A DNA stretch of 64,000 bases from Tardiphaga sp052076105. Its GTDB lineage: Bacteria; Pseudomonadota; Alphaproteobacteria; Rhizobiales; Xanthobacteraceae. This document shows, one piece after another, positions 35,423 to 44,762 of the stretch. Location of the stretch: the NCBI RefSeq assembly GCF_052076105.1, contig NZ_CP197245.1, positions 4,650,001 to 4,714,000 of the forward strand, given 5' to 3'. The position numbers were made by a program, and so were the translations under genes. Under the pieces are notes generated by a model. It was not told the DNA's origin and ran no database searches. It was given only the letters and a program-made list of their open reading frames with translations. Position 1 is the first letter of the stretch, and every line of letters begins with the position of its first letter.

Positions 35423-36400
35423 GTGACGCACTTCTTCAAGCGCGCATCCTGCGCGGTCGTCATCACCGCAGCGCTGCTGACGGCGATCGATCCCGCCGTC
35501 GCCCAGCAGCCCTACCCATCGCAGCCGGTGCGCCTGCTCGTCGCTTTCGCCCCGGGCGGTCCCGCGGATATCATCGCGCGCATTGTCGGACAGAAACTGA
35601 ACGATCTGTGGCGCGAACCCGTCGTGATCGAGAATCGCGGTGGTGCCGGCGGCAATATCGCGGCTGCCGCGGCTGCAAGAGCCGAACCCAATGGCTATAC
35701 CGTGCTGGTGACCACAAGCGCATTCGCCGTCAATCCGAGCCTGTCGGCAAAGGCCGGCTATTCGCCGGATGAATTCAAGACCGTGGTGGTCGCGGCGACC
35801 ACGCCCAATCTGATCGTCGGCGCGCCGAATCTCGCAGCATCGACCCTGCGTGAGGTGATTGCCTCTGCCGCCAAGGAAAACTTCACCTATGGCACCGCCG
35901 GTGTCGGCACTACGCCGCATCTGTCGGCCGAAAAAATATTCAAGCTCAACGCCAAGGCCAACATCATACATGCGCCGTTCACGGGAGCAGGTCCCGCGCT
36001 CAACGCGGTGATGGGCGGACACACGCCTCTGGCCAGTGTCGCCTTACCCGCCGCGATGGAGCTGGTGAAGGGCAAACAGGTCAAGGCGCTGGCCGTGACG
36101 AGCCGCGAGCGTATGCCATCGCTTCCGGATGTCCCGACCGCGCGCGAGCTCGGACTGAGCGACGACGAGGACGCAACCTGGGTGGCATTCCTGGTGCCGG
36201 CGAAGACGCCGCAGGCAGTCATCGACAAGCTCAACGCTGACGTGAACAAGACGCTTGCAGATGCAAGTGTTCGCGAACAATTCGACCGCATCGGCTTCGC
36301 GGCCGTTGGTAGTTCGGTGACCGACTCCCAAAACTATGTGCGCGGAGAGATCACCAAATGGGGCGATATCATCCGCAAGCTCGAGCTGAAGCAGGATTAG
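35423..36400 (+). CDS. Tripartite tricarboxylate transporter-type binding protein (Bug family)
   Basis: 325 residues from a GTG with AGGAGG seven bases upstream. A signal peptide ends near AVA-QQPY. YPSQPVRLLVAFAPGGPADIIAR and VVIENRGGAGGNIAAAAAARAEPNGYT are the Bug/TctC signatures of periplasmic solute receptors that bind carboxylates or amides. No TctA/TctB membrane genes are nearby, a common situation for these orphan receptors. Last gene of the GntR operon, so it probably binds the substrate that FAH and the deacetylase-like enzyme process. Confidence 0.92.
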   Translation: MTHFFKRASCAVVITAALLTAIDPAVAQQPYPSQPVRLLVAFAPGGPADIIARIVGQKLNDLWREPVVIENRGGAGGNIAAAAAARAEPNGYTVLVTTSAFAVNPSLSAKAGYSPDEFKTVVVAATTPNLIVGAPNLAASTLREVIASAAKENFTYGTAGVGTTPHLSAEKIFKLNAKANIIHAPFTGAGPALNAVMGGHTPLASVALPAAMELVKGKQVKALAVTSRERMPSLPDVPTARELGLSDDEDATWVAFLVPAKTPQAVIDKLNADVNKTLADASVREQFDRIGFAAVGSSVTDSQNYVRGEITKWGDIIRKLELKQD

Positions 36401-36543
36401 CGATTCTGGTGTAGCCCGGCTCCATACCAGAACCCCCGCTTGCTCTTCCGACGCTGTGAGGCCATCTTACCAATGATCTAGGACCCATTCGGTGAGGTCC
36501 AAGATCAGATCGTGCTATCGCGACTCCCGCGAGGTCTTGATCC

Positions 36544-39500
36544 ATGACCTGCTCCCGTTGCGGTTTCGAGGTTCAGAGCGGCTTTGCTTTCTGCCCGAAG
36601 TGCGGTGCAAAGCAGCCGAACTCGTGCCCCGGTTGCGGCTATGTATGCGCACCCGATTTTACGTATTGCCCGAAATGTGGCGCCCACGTCGATGACGACT
36701 CTAATGCCGGCGACCGACGGGAGGCGTCATCACCGACGATTCCGGTAGGGCCCGATCGACCAGCGCTCAAGCCGAGCCCGGCAGTCGAGATCGAGCGAGC
36801 ATCGCGGCGGACACCCCACAAGGTCGATACCGAAGCGAACCGCCGCACCGTTACCGTGCTGTTTGCGGATCTCAGTGGCTTTACCACGATGAGCGAGCGG
36901 CTCGACCCGGAAGTCATGCAGACTCTTCAGAACGAATTGTTTGAGGAACTAACGGCAGCGGTGCAAAATTTTGGCGGCTTCGTGGACAAATTCATCGGCG
37001 ATGCGCTGCTCGCACTGTTTGGTGCGCCGGCCACGCACGAAGACGACCCTGAGCGGGCGCTCCGCGCGGCCCTCGACATGATCCAGCGAACGGCGCACCT
37101 GGGAGAACGTTTGAAGGCATACGCAGGTGCGCCGCTCATGCTCCATATCGGCATCAACACCGGGCACGTGGTTGCGGGGGGACTTGGTGCGGGCGCTGCC
37201 AAATCCTATTCAGTGACCGGTGACACGGTGAATACCGCTCAGCGATTGCAATCGATGGCAGCCCCGGGCGAAGTGCTGGTGGGGCCACTCACCTACCGCC
37301 TCACGCGGCATGCATTCTCGTATGAATCACTTGGCGACGTTGCGCTTCGCGGCAAGGTTGGCAGCGTCCTGGTACATCGTCTCAAGGGGCCTCTCGACAC
37401 ACCGCGTGCGGCGCGCGGACTCGAAATACTGGGCCTTAGCGCGCCGCTGATCGGACGCGACGAAGAGATCGCCCGTATGATGGGGTGCCTTAATCTGGCG
37501 TGTGGCGGAGCTGCTCAACTGGTGCGGCTGGTCGGCGAAGCCGGCATCGGAAAAACGCGCCTGATGAATGAGTTCGTTACCCGCGCTCGCGATGATGACC
37601 GCTTCGCGAGCGTGGCGATTCGACGGGCCGTTTGCTCGCCCCTGGGTGAACAATCCTACGGTACCCTCGCCGCGGTGCTGCGCAGTGCTTACGGCATCGC
37701 GCACAAGGCTTCGGCGGCAGAGACGCAGACCAAGCTGGCCGAAGCGCTGTCGGAGCTTGGCCTGGCGACCGAAGAAATCGAGCGGCTGATACCCCTCTAC
37801 TTCTATGTTCTTGGTCTCGGCGACCCCGATGCCGCTTTGCAGCATGTTGAGCCGGAACAGCTCCGGCGACAGATTTTTTTCGCGATCCGCACAGTCTTCG
37901 AACGGCGTCTGGCCCTATCGCCCCTCCTGATTATTGTCGAGGACCTGCACTGGGCCGATGCCGTGTCGCTTGAGGTACTGCGGTTCGTGATGGATCGGCT
38001 GGAGCGCAGGCGGCTGATGCTATTGTTCACACACCGACCGGCGCTTGAAATGGATCCGCTCGAGTCAAGTCGAATTAGCCATACAACACTCCGGCTGGCA
38101 CCCCTTTGCGTCGCTGACGGAAAAAAGCTGCTCGCGGCATTCTTCGGTGACGGTTGGAGTGGGTCTTCCGGAAATCTATTCAATCGAATTCTTGAACGGG
38201 CGAGCGGTAATCCGCTGTTCGTTGAAGAAATCATACGCGGTCTTATCGAAGCTGGCGTCTTGGCGCGTGACGGCCCGCATTGGCAGATCAAGTCCGATGA
38301 AGCGGCCGCTGACATCCCGGCGAGCATTCAGGCCTTGTTACTCGCGCGAGTGGACCGACTGCCACACGACGTGCGTCGGTTGGCTCAAGAGGCAGCGGTT
38401 ATCGGCCCGCGCTTTGATGTTGCTCTTCTCGGTGCCACGGCGACCGCCCCGGTGAAAGTAGAGGCAGGGCTTGAACTGTTGTGCGACGCCGAGATCATCG
38501 AGGAGATCGCAGGTGCGAACTCGATTTCGCTGCAATCCTATCGTTTCACGCAAACCCTGCTTCAGGATGTGATCTACCAAAATCTCCTTCTGCAACGGCG
38601 TATTGAGATGCATGGGCGGATCGGTACTGCTCTCGAGCAGTTGTGCGGGGATGATCCCGAGCAGCTCGAAGACCTTACCTTGCTGGGACATCATTTCAGC
38701 CTCAGTGCAAGCAAGCCGAAGGGCGCACATTACCTGAGCGCAGCAGGTGATCGAGCGCGCGCGATCTACGCCAACGATGACGCCATCCGCCTCTATCAGC
38801 AGGCACTCGCCGTCTTGTTGACCTCTGGCGATCAAGGACCGGAACGGCTTGTGCTGTACGAGCGAATTGCCGACCTTTGTGGAGCTGCTGGCCGACGAGA
38901 CACGGCCGACGAACACTACGAGACGGTGTTGGAGATCCATCGCGCGGCCGGGGACCGCGCCGCCGCAGCGCGGATACTGCGCAAACTTGGTCGATTGATG
39001 TGGGACGCTGGCAAACGAACCAGGGCGGAGGCGCATTACGCCGAGGCGGCTGCGTTGCTTGAAGGAACGGACGCGCCGATCGAGTGGGCGCATCTCGTGC
39101 AAGAGCGCGGCCACCTCGCGTTTCGGACGGGCGATCACGCCGCGGCTGCGAGATGGGCAGACGATGCGCTGGGTTACGCTCAATCCGTGCCGCCGGACGT
39201 AGATATACAAGCCGGGCTTGAGGCGGCTCGCGCTACTGCAGAAGCGCTCAATACCAAAGGAGTTGCACTCGCGCGGCTGGGCCGAAGCCGGGAGGCCGTG
39301 CGCGAGGTGGAACGTAGCGTCGCAGTCGCCGAAGCCGCTGGCCTCCTCAGCGCAGCCTGTCGCGGTTACACGAATCTTAGTGTGCTCTACACGATGGTCG
39401 ATCCGGCACAAGCCATGGAGGTATGCCGGCGCGGCCTTGATGTCGCGCGCCGTATCGGCGATCTCGGCTTTCAGGCGCGCCTTCTTGCCAATCTCGCTGT

Positions 39501-39867
39501 CGCTTGTTGCACTTTTACGGACAGATGTGCCGACGAAGGCGTGCCTGCTGCCGAAAAGGCGATCGAACTCGACCGTGCGCTCGATCAGCGCGAGCATCTC
39601 GCTGTGCCATTGATTGTGCTCGGACAAATTCATCAATGCCATGGCCAGCCGGAACTTGCGGCCCGCTGCTACAATGAAGCAATCGAGGTGGCGCGCGAAA
39701 CGGGCGAGCCACAGCAGCTCTTTCCATGTTATGATGGTCTAGCAACGCTGAACCTCGATCGAGGCGACATGCCTGAGGCCGAGCGGTATTTTGCTTTGGC
39801 GCACGATGTTTGCGCCCATCACGGGCTTGATCCTGAAGCTCTGATCGTATTGCCGTTTCTTGATTAG
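36544..39867 (+). CDS. Zinc-ribbon/class III cyclase/AAA ATPase/TPR fusion
   Basis: 1107 residues in four parts. Residues 1-46: four CxxC pairs (3/6, 17/20, 28/31, 42/45), a double zinc ribbon. Residues 100-280: class III nucleotide cyclase with FADLSGF (metal Asp109), GFVDKFIGDALLALFG (Asp153) and VTGDTVNTAQRLQ (Asn230, Arg234). Residues 300-600: ATPase with P-loop GEAGIGKTRL and Walker B LLIIVEDLHWAD. Residues 700-1100: TPR-like helical repeats. A cytosolic adenylate cyclase gated by an STAND-type ATPase is likely. Codon use is less GC-extreme than the neighbours. Followed 20 bases later by a peroxiredoxin-like gene. Confidence 0.93.
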   Translation: MTCSRCGFEVQSGFAFCPKCGAKQPNSCPGCGYVCAPDFTYCPKCGAHVDDDSNAGDRREASSPTIPVGPDRPALKPSPAVEIERASRRTPHKVDTEANRRTVTVLFADLSGFTTMSERLDPEVMQTLQNELFEELTAAVQNFGGFVDKFIGDALLALFGAPATHEDDPERALRAALDMIQRTAHLGERLKAYAGAPLMLHIGINTGHVVAGGLGAGAAKSYSVTGDTVNTAQRLQSMAAPGEVLVGPLTYRLTRHAFSYESLGDVALRGKVGSVLVHRLKGPLDTPRAARGLEILGLSAPLIGRDEEIARMMGCLNLACGGAAQLVRLVGEAGIGKTRLMNEFVTRARDDDRFASVAIRRAVCSPLGEQSYGTLAAVLRSAYGIAHKASAAETQTKLAEALSELGLATEEIERLIPLYFYVLGLGDPDAALQHVEPEQLRRQIFFAIRTVFERRLALSPLLIIVEDLHWADAVSLEVLRFVMDRLERRRLMLLFTHRPALEMDPLESSRISHTTLRLAPLCVADGKKLLAAFFGDGWSGSSGNLFNRILERASGNPLFVEEIIRGLIEAGVLARDGPHWQIKSDEAAADIPASIQALLLARVDRLPHDVRRLAQEAAVIGPRFDVALLGATATAPVKVEAGLELLCDAEIIEEIAGANSISLQSYRFTQTLLQDVIYQNLLLQRRIEMHGRIGTALEQLCGDDPEQLEDLTLLGHHFSLSASKPKGAHYLSAAGDRARAIYANDDAIRLYQQALAVLLTSGDQGPERLVLYERIADLCGAAGRRDTADEHYETVLEIHRAAGDRAAAARILRKLGRLMWDAGKRTRAEAHYAEAAALLEGTDAPIEWAHLVQERGHLAFRTGDHAAAARWADDALGYAQSVPPDVDIQAGLEAARATAEALNTKGVALARLGRSREAVREVERSVAVAEAAGLLSAACRGYTNLSVLYTMVDPAQAMEVCRRGLDVARRIGDLGFQARLLANLAVACCTFTDRCADEGVPAAEKAIELDRALDQREHLAVPLIVLGQIHQCHGQPELAARCYNEAIEVARETGEPQQLFPCYDGLATLNLDRGDMPEAERYFALAHDVCAHHGLDPEALIVLPFLD

Positions 39868-39887
39868 TAAACTGAAGGAGGTTGACC

Positions 39888-40568
39888 ATGTCCGAACATC
39901 ATGTCGATGGGCTACTCCACCCGGGCGACCGCGCACCGAACATTGTGCTGGATGCGATTACACGCGACGGCAAGATTGCGCTTGATGACTTTCGCGGCCA
40001 CAGCCCAGTATTGGTCGGCTTATTTCGAGGCCTGCATTGCCCGTTCTGTCGGCGCCATCTCGCGACCCAGGCGCAACTTGACCCAGCCCTGCGCGAGAAA
40101 GGCGTCGAGAGTCTGGTGGTGGTCAACACGCCAATCGAGCGTGCGCGGCTCTATTTCCGTTATCATCCGTTGCCCAATCTGCTCGCCGCGTCCGACCCCG
40201 AGCGCGTTTCGCACCGCGCGTTTGGCTTGCCCAATCTCGAATTCACGGAGAACGAAAGCGAGTGGCCGCACAAGATGGGAATGGACGCTGTCATGACCAT
40301 GCGGATAGACATGCCGGGCGAGCTGCCCGAGCCGATGAATCCGATGGCCGCGGCTGATCTCCTCAACAATAAGGACGGCTACGAAATGACCGAAGCCGAC
40401 GAGCACATGAAGGCAACTGGCCATGGCCAACTCTTTGGCCAATTCCTGCTTGATCGGGAGGGTATCGTGCGCTGGAGCTTTACCGAAGTTCCCGAGGAGG
40501 GCCGTCGCATGTTTGGGGCTCCGACCCCACGAGAGCTGATGTCGGCCGCCTCCCAGGTTGCAGGCTAA
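39888..40568 (+). CDS. Peroxiredoxin-like (AhpC/TSA) protein
   Basis: 226 residues from an ATG with AAGGAGG. Thioredoxin fold with FRGLHCPFCRRHL at about residues 46-58, a CxxC at the peroxidatic site, unlike the single cysteine PxxxT/SxxC of true peroxiredoxins, so it is closer to thiol-disulfide reductase-like members of the AhpC/TSA superfamily. GQFLLDREGIVRW and the C-terminal segment are typical of the superfamily. It shares the transcript with the zinc-ribbon cyclase (20-base gap), suggesting a redox link that is only inferred. Confidence 0.85.
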   Translation: MSEHHVDGLLHPGDRAPNIVLDAITRDGKIALDDFRGHSPVLVGLFRGLHCPFCRRHLATQAQLDPALREKGVESLVVVNTPIERARLYFRYHPLPNLLAASDPERVSHRAFGLPNLEFTENESEWPHKMGMDAVMTMRIDMPGELPEPMNPMAAADLLNNKDGYEMTEADEHMKATGHGQLFGQFLLDREGIVRWSFTEVPEEGRRMFGAPTPRELMSAASQVAG

Positions 40569-40991
40569 GTATCATAGCGCGTTTCGGCGTGCACTTCTGC
40601 CACGGGCGGCGCTAGGACTGTCGCGAGAAGCGTGCTCTGTCCGGCCAAAGCACGAGACCTGACTGTGCTTCGCAAGCTTGGATATTCGGTTGGGGTCATT
40701 CGCGTCCTTACGAGGGCGCAATGTACATGTCCGCTAAACCCTAACGAGTCGACATTCGCGCGATCAACGACTAGGTCAGCGAAGCGCCATGAGCCGACCG
40801 GTCAAAGAATGAAGGCGTGGATCTCGCTGGCGCCCGCAATTCCGGCTCGGACGGAGAAACGCATGGGGCACGGCACTCCTAAGGAACAACCGCCAGCCAC
40901 CACATCGATCATAGTCCCCCTCTAGGCCAGAATCCGCCCGCTCGACATGCCGTTGAGGAATGAGTCCCACGACAGTAGCGCCCGACGACGC
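40569..40991. other. 423-base gap, no supported gene
   Basis: Short frames on both strands lack ribosome sites and recognisable sequence. Some of it (about 40690-40780) reads like the degenerate GGGTCATTCGCGT...TGTCCGCTAA debris that I associate with worn intergenic repeats in Bradyrhizobium-type genomes. It forms the border between the cyclase pair and core-type genes. Confidence 0.4.
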
Positions 40992-41549
40992 CTACGGATC
41001 GAGTTCCGTATCCCAGTAGAGATAGTCGAGCCAGCTGCCGTGCAGATAGTTCGGCGGAAACAGCCGGCCGTTGCGATGGAGCTGGTGCACCGTCGGCGCG
41101 AAGGCCGTCTGGCGCGGGAACATGCGCGCCTGCTGCGTGGTCATGTTGCCCTTGCGCAGATTGCAGGGCGAACAGGCCGCAACAACGTTCTCCCAAGTGG
41201 TCTGGCCGCCCTTGGAGCGTGGGATGATATGATCGAAGGTCAGATCGTCATGCGAGCCGCAATACTGACAGGAGAAGCGGTCGCGCAAGAAGACGTTGAA
41301 CCGGGTGAAAGCAGGATGCGTCGTCGGCTTCACGAACGACTTCAGCGACACCACGCTGGGCAGCTGAAATTCGAACGAAGGGCTCCGCACCGCGTGATCG
41401 TAGTGCTCTACGATATTCACACGGTCGAGAAACACTGCCTTGATCGCGTCTTGCCACGACCACAGGGACAGTGGGTAGTAACTCAGCGGCCGGAAGTCCG
41501 CATTGAGGACCAGAACCGGCCAACCGCCTTGCGAGACATGTGCGTTCAA
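40992..41549 (-). CDS. HNH endonuclease
   Basis: 185 residues if translation starts at the TTG at 41549, which stands seven bases after AGGAG and gives LNAHVSQGGWPVLVLNADFRPL, the usual opening of this conserved alphaproteobacterial family. The HNH zinc-finger nuclease lies at about 105-150: CQYCG, DHIIPRSKGG, NVVAACSPCN with two CxxC pairs and the catalytic His. Short, stand-alone, chromosomal and widely kept in this group, so probably a housekeeping DNA-processing enzyme rather than a mobile element. Confidence 0.88.
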   Translation of the reverse strand: MNAHVSQGGWPVLVLNADFRPLSYYPLSLWSWQDAIKAVFLDRVNIVEHYDHAVRSPSFEFQLPSVVSLKSFVKPTTHPAFTRFNVFLRDRFSCQYCGSHDDLTFDHIIPRSKGGQTTWENVVAACSPCNLRKGNMTTQQARMFPRQTAFAPTVHQLHRNGRLFPPNYLHGSWLDYLYWDTELDP

Positions 41550-41770
41550 GTAACGCTCCTGACCCCCACATATGGCTGCGAAGCAACCTGTCTCCACATA
41601 CTACAGGCAGCGTGACAGGGTTGTGAAGGGCATAGGGCAGACCTTATCCCCTCACAAAAGCGCCGTGTTGGGACGCTTTTCTGGGAACTGCGGGTGGTCT
41701 GTCGCAGCGCCTGCCGCTAAACCCCGTGGCGCGCGCCCGGTTCGCGGCCGCGAATACCGGACGCTGCCCG

Positions 41771-43525
41771 ATGGTCCCTTCCTCCCGCTATCTCGAAGCC
41801 CCGCAACGGCTGCGCGCCTTTGTCCGCGCGCATGAAACCAGCCTTGCGGTTCTGGCGGCGCTGATCGGCGTGATCGGGGGTCTCGTGGTGGCCGCCATGA
41901 GCGCTGCGGTCAGTGTCCTTCACGCCGTGTTGTTCAATCTGGAATGGGGCCAGCGGCTCTCCAGCCAGTTCTGGATCGATCCGGTGCGCGCGATTCTGGT
42001 TCCCAGCTTGGGCGGGCTGCTGCTTGGCATCGCGTTCCTGCTTTTGTTGCGCTGGCGACCGGCCCGCGAGGTCGACCCCATCGAGGCCAATGCGCTCCAT
42101 GGGGGGCGGATGTCGTTCCGCGGCAGCGTCATCGTCGCGCTGCAAACCGTGTGGTCCAGCGGCGTCGGCGCCTCGGTGGGTCTCGAGGCCGGCTACACCC
42201 AGCTCGCCAGCGGCCTCGGCGCCTCCATCGGGCGCGCCTTCCATCTGCGGCGTGGCGATCAGCGCGTCATGGTCGGCTGCGGTGCGGCGGCCGCGATCGC
42301 CGGCGCATTCGGTGCGCCGCTGGCGGGCGCGTTCTATGCCTTCGAACTGGTGATCGGCAGCTACACATCGGCGAGCCTGATGCCGGTCGGCATCGCCGCG
42401 GTGATCGGCTATTTCGTCGCCCATGCCTTCGATCCGCTGTCACTCGGCATCGTTGCCGGACGGTTTGGCGACGTGCTCGGTCATGATCTCGTCGTGGCTG
42501 CCCTGCTCGGCGTCTTCGCCGCGACCTTCGGCATCGGCATCATGCGTGTCGTCGCCTGGACCGAAGCGCTGCTCACCAAAATCAATTTGTGGCCGCCGCT
42601 GCGTCCGGCGCTGGGCGGGCTGCTGGTCGGCTTGATGGCGCTGCTGACGCCGCAAATCATGGCATCCGGACACGGCGCGCTGCATTTCGGCGGCATGACA
42701 GCCTATCCGGTCGCATTGGTGGCCTTCGTGATGGCGCTGAAGACCCTTGCCTCGATCGTCTCGCTCGGCACGGGTTTTCGTGGCGGCCTGTTTTTTGCCA
42801 CGCTGTTTCTCGGCGCCCTCGGCGGCCATCTGTTCGCGGTCGGTTTCAATGCGATCGGCGCCGGCTTCACCATCGATCCCGCCGTCTACACCATCATCGG
42901 CATGAGCGCGCTGTCCGCCTCGGTGATCGGCGGCCCGCTCACCATGTCGTTCATCGCGCTCGAATCCACCGGCAATCTTTGGCTCACCACCGCGGTGCTG
43001 GTGGCCGTCATCATCTCCACCCAGCTGACGCGCGAACTGTTCGGCTACTCCTTCGCCACATGGCGCCTGCATCTGCGCGGCGAGACCATCCGCAGCGCCG
43101 CCGACGTCGGCTGGATCCGCGATCTCACCGTCAAGCGCCTGCTCCGCCCGGACGTGCCGACTGTCGACTCCACCATGCCGCTCGACGAATTCCGCGAGAA
43201 GTTTCCGCTCGGCTCGAAGACCCAGGTTGTCGCCGTCGATCCCGAAGGCCGCTATGTCGGCCTCGCCACCGTCGCTGAAGCGCATTCACCTGATGTGACG
43301 GCATTCCGCCTCGACAGCCTGCTGCATTGTCGCGATGTCGTCCTGCATCCCGACATGAACATCCGCGACGCCATGGTGGTATTCGAGGGCGCCGAAGCGG
43401 AATCGCTGGCCGTCGTCGAGCCAGCAAGCCACCGCGTGCTCGGCACGCTATCGGAAGCCCACGCGACGCGGCGCTATGCCGAAGAGTCCGAGCAGCGTCG
43501 CCGCGAAGCGATCGGCGAGATGTGA
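41771..43525 (+). CDS. ClC family chloride/proton transporter with CBS domains
   Basis: 584 residues with about ten membrane helices and two C-terminal CBS repeats (about 460-575). SVGLEAGYTQ is the GREGP-like element with the gating glutamate, LAGAFYAFELV retains the inner proton glutamate, and GTGFRGGLFFATLFLG is the third filter element. The first element GSGIP is not present; VDPIEANALHGG stands at that place. A chloride/proton exchanger is the most likely activity. I chose the ATG at 41771; an upstream ATG adds 15 residues. Confidence 0.9.
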   Translation: MVPSSRYLEAPQRLRAFVRAHETSLAVLAALIGVIGGLVVAAMSAAVSVLHAVLFNLEWGQRLSSQFWIDPVRAILVPSLGGLLLGIAFLLLLRWRPAREVDPIEANALHGGRMSFRGSVIVALQTVWSSGVGASVGLEAGYTQLASGLGASIGRAFHLRRGDQRVMVGCGAAAAIAGAFGAPLAGAFYAFELVIGSYTSASLMPVGIAAVIGYFVAHAFDPLSLGIVAGRFGDVLGHDLVVAALLGVFAATFGIGIMRVVAWTEALLTKINLWPPLRPALGGLLVGLMALLTPQIMASGHGALHFGGMTAYPVALVAFVMALKTLASIVSLGTGFRGGLFFATLFLGALGGHLFAVGFNAIGAGFTIDPAVYTIIGMSALSASVIGGPLTMSFIALESTGNLWLTTAVLVAVIISTQLTRELFGYSFATWRLHLRGETIRSAADVGWIRDLTVKRLLRPDVPTVDSTMPLDEFREKFPLGSKTQVVAVDPEGRYVGLATVAEAHSPDVTAFRLDSLLHCRDVVLHPDMNIRDAMVVFEGAEAESLAVVEPASHRVLGTLSEAHATRRYAEESEQRRREAIGEM

Positions 43526-43535
43526 CGGTCTGTCG

Positions 43536-44630
43536 TCAGCCGTCCGCGAGCGACAGCATATGCCCCTGATGCGGCGGCACCCGGCCGGCCAGTGTATCGC
43601 GATAGATGTGCTCGACGGCGACAGGGCCACGGTTCTCGGCAATCTCGAGCGACTGTTCCAGCAGCGGCAGGAATCCTGACCACGCCGCATTGAAGCGTGT
43701 ATCGATGCCGCCCGGTCCCCATTCCTTGGCGCGCTTGCGGATCTGGTCCGGCGCGAAGAACCATGAGGGTTTGGCGCCGGGAAGCTCCTCATCCACCGCT
43801 GCATCCTGATGGGTGAGCCCGACGCGGCCGCTATAGACGAGCTTGTCGTTGAAGTGCCGATGCAGCCGGCCGCGCAGATCGGCATTCCCGGCCATATCGA
43901 CGAAGGCCACCGGTTGACCGACAGGCAGCTTATCGATGTGGTCGTAGAGCACGACGTCGTCGTAGCAGCCGAGCGACCGCACGAAATCGGCATTCCCCGC
44001 CGAGGTCAGGCCGATCACGCGGAGCGGTTTGCGCTTGCTGTGCAGCAGATGCGCGAGACCGAAAGCGGTCTTGCTGGACGCACTGGAGAGAATGACAGTG
44101 CGGGCACCGAAGAATTCCTGCTCGGCGAGAAAATCGTCCACCAGGAACGAGAGCATGAAGAGCGGCCGCAGCAACGCCTGATAGTCGCCGTTGCGCCCGG
44201 CAAAGGCCGGATCCCCGGTCACCCGCGCATAGGCATTGTAGACCGGCGCCACGCTTTGCCGATGCGCCGCGCCATCGCGCAGGCCGCGCTTGCTGACATC
44301 CGCGGCCTCGATCACCAGATGCGAGGCCATCGGGAAATAGCCGAACAGCCGCTCGCCTTCGGCGATCTGCGGATGCATCGAGGCAATCACTCTGCCAAAC
44401 CCCCAGACCGGAATGTTGCCGAAGCCGTCAGGCGCCTTGAACAGCTGCCAGTATTTCATCTGGTCACCCAGCATCGCATAAGTGATGTTGTTTGCGGTGA
44501 AGGCGAAGCGCTCGACTTCGACCAGAAGGCAATCATCGGATAGTTCGTCCAGTCGCGGCAGCGACATCTGCACCAACGCGGTGCCTTGAAAATCATTCTT
44601 CGCGATATTGAATTGCGTGCATGTGCTCAT
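43536..44630 (-). CDS. DUF2855 family protein
   Basis: 364 residues, cytosolic. The family looks like a quinone-oxidoreductase-type protein: the segment VILSSASSKTAFGLAHLLHSKRKPLRVIGLTSAGN resembles a medium-chain reductase Rossmann fold without the catalytic-zinc residues, and the opening ERFAFTANNITYAMLGDQMKYWQLF is typical of DUF2855. Substrate and function are unknown. The upstream gap to the AlkA-type gene carries three short palindromes, so a tight regulator (TetR type) is likely, but none is encoded next to it. Confidence 0.88.
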   Translation of the reverse strand: MSTCTQFNIAKNDFQGTALVQMSLPRLDELSDDCLLVEVERFAFTANNITYAMLGDQMKYWQLFKAPDGFGNIPVWGFGRVIASMHPQIAEGERLFGYFPMASHLVIEAADVSKRGLRDGAAHRQSVAPVYNAYARVTGDPAFAGRNGDYQALLRPLFMLSFLVDDFLAEQEFFGARTVILSSASSKTAFGLAHLLHSKRKPLRVIGLTSAGNADFVRSLGCYDDVVLYDHIDKLPVGQPVAFVDMAGNADLRGRLHRHFNDKLVYSGRVGLTHQDAAVDEELPGAKPSWFFAPDQIRKRAKEWGPGGIDTRFNAAWSGFLPLLEQSLEIAENRGPVAVEHIYRDTLAGRVPPHQGHMLSLADG

Positions 44631-44698
44631 GTTCGAACTCCGCAGCGTTGTTCTGCTGCGATCATTCCCGCGACCAATGTCTGTTTTGCGACAGCGGA

Positions 44699-44749
44699 GT
44701 TGTTTAAAACAACGTCCGTTTCAAACGCCGTTTAAGACAGACCGTCTTA
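44699..44749. promoter_or_regulatory. Three palindromes upstream of DUF2855
   Basis: Within 51 bases stand GTTGTTT-A-AAACAAC (44699-44713), CGTTT-C-AAACG (44717-44727) and TAAGAC-AGACC-GTCTTA (44733-44749), each with perfect arms. The last has the form of many TetR-family sites. All lie 70-120 bases upstream of the DUF2855 start. Confidence 0.55.
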
Positions 44750-44762
44750 CGTCGCAGCCCTG

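Noticed and set aside
36404..36432. TTCTGGT...ACCAGAA as a terminator after the Bug gene
   Set aside because: Only seven pairs with a 15-base loop and no T-run; too weak to call.
38338..39642. 434-codon minus-strand frame inside the cyclase gene
   Set aside because: The plus-strand frame has clear ATPase and TPR sequence; the antisense product has no recognisable motif.
40632..40925. 97-codon plus-strand frame after the peroxiredoxin-like gene
   Set aside because: No ribosome site, unlikely composition, and part resembles degenerate repeat debris.
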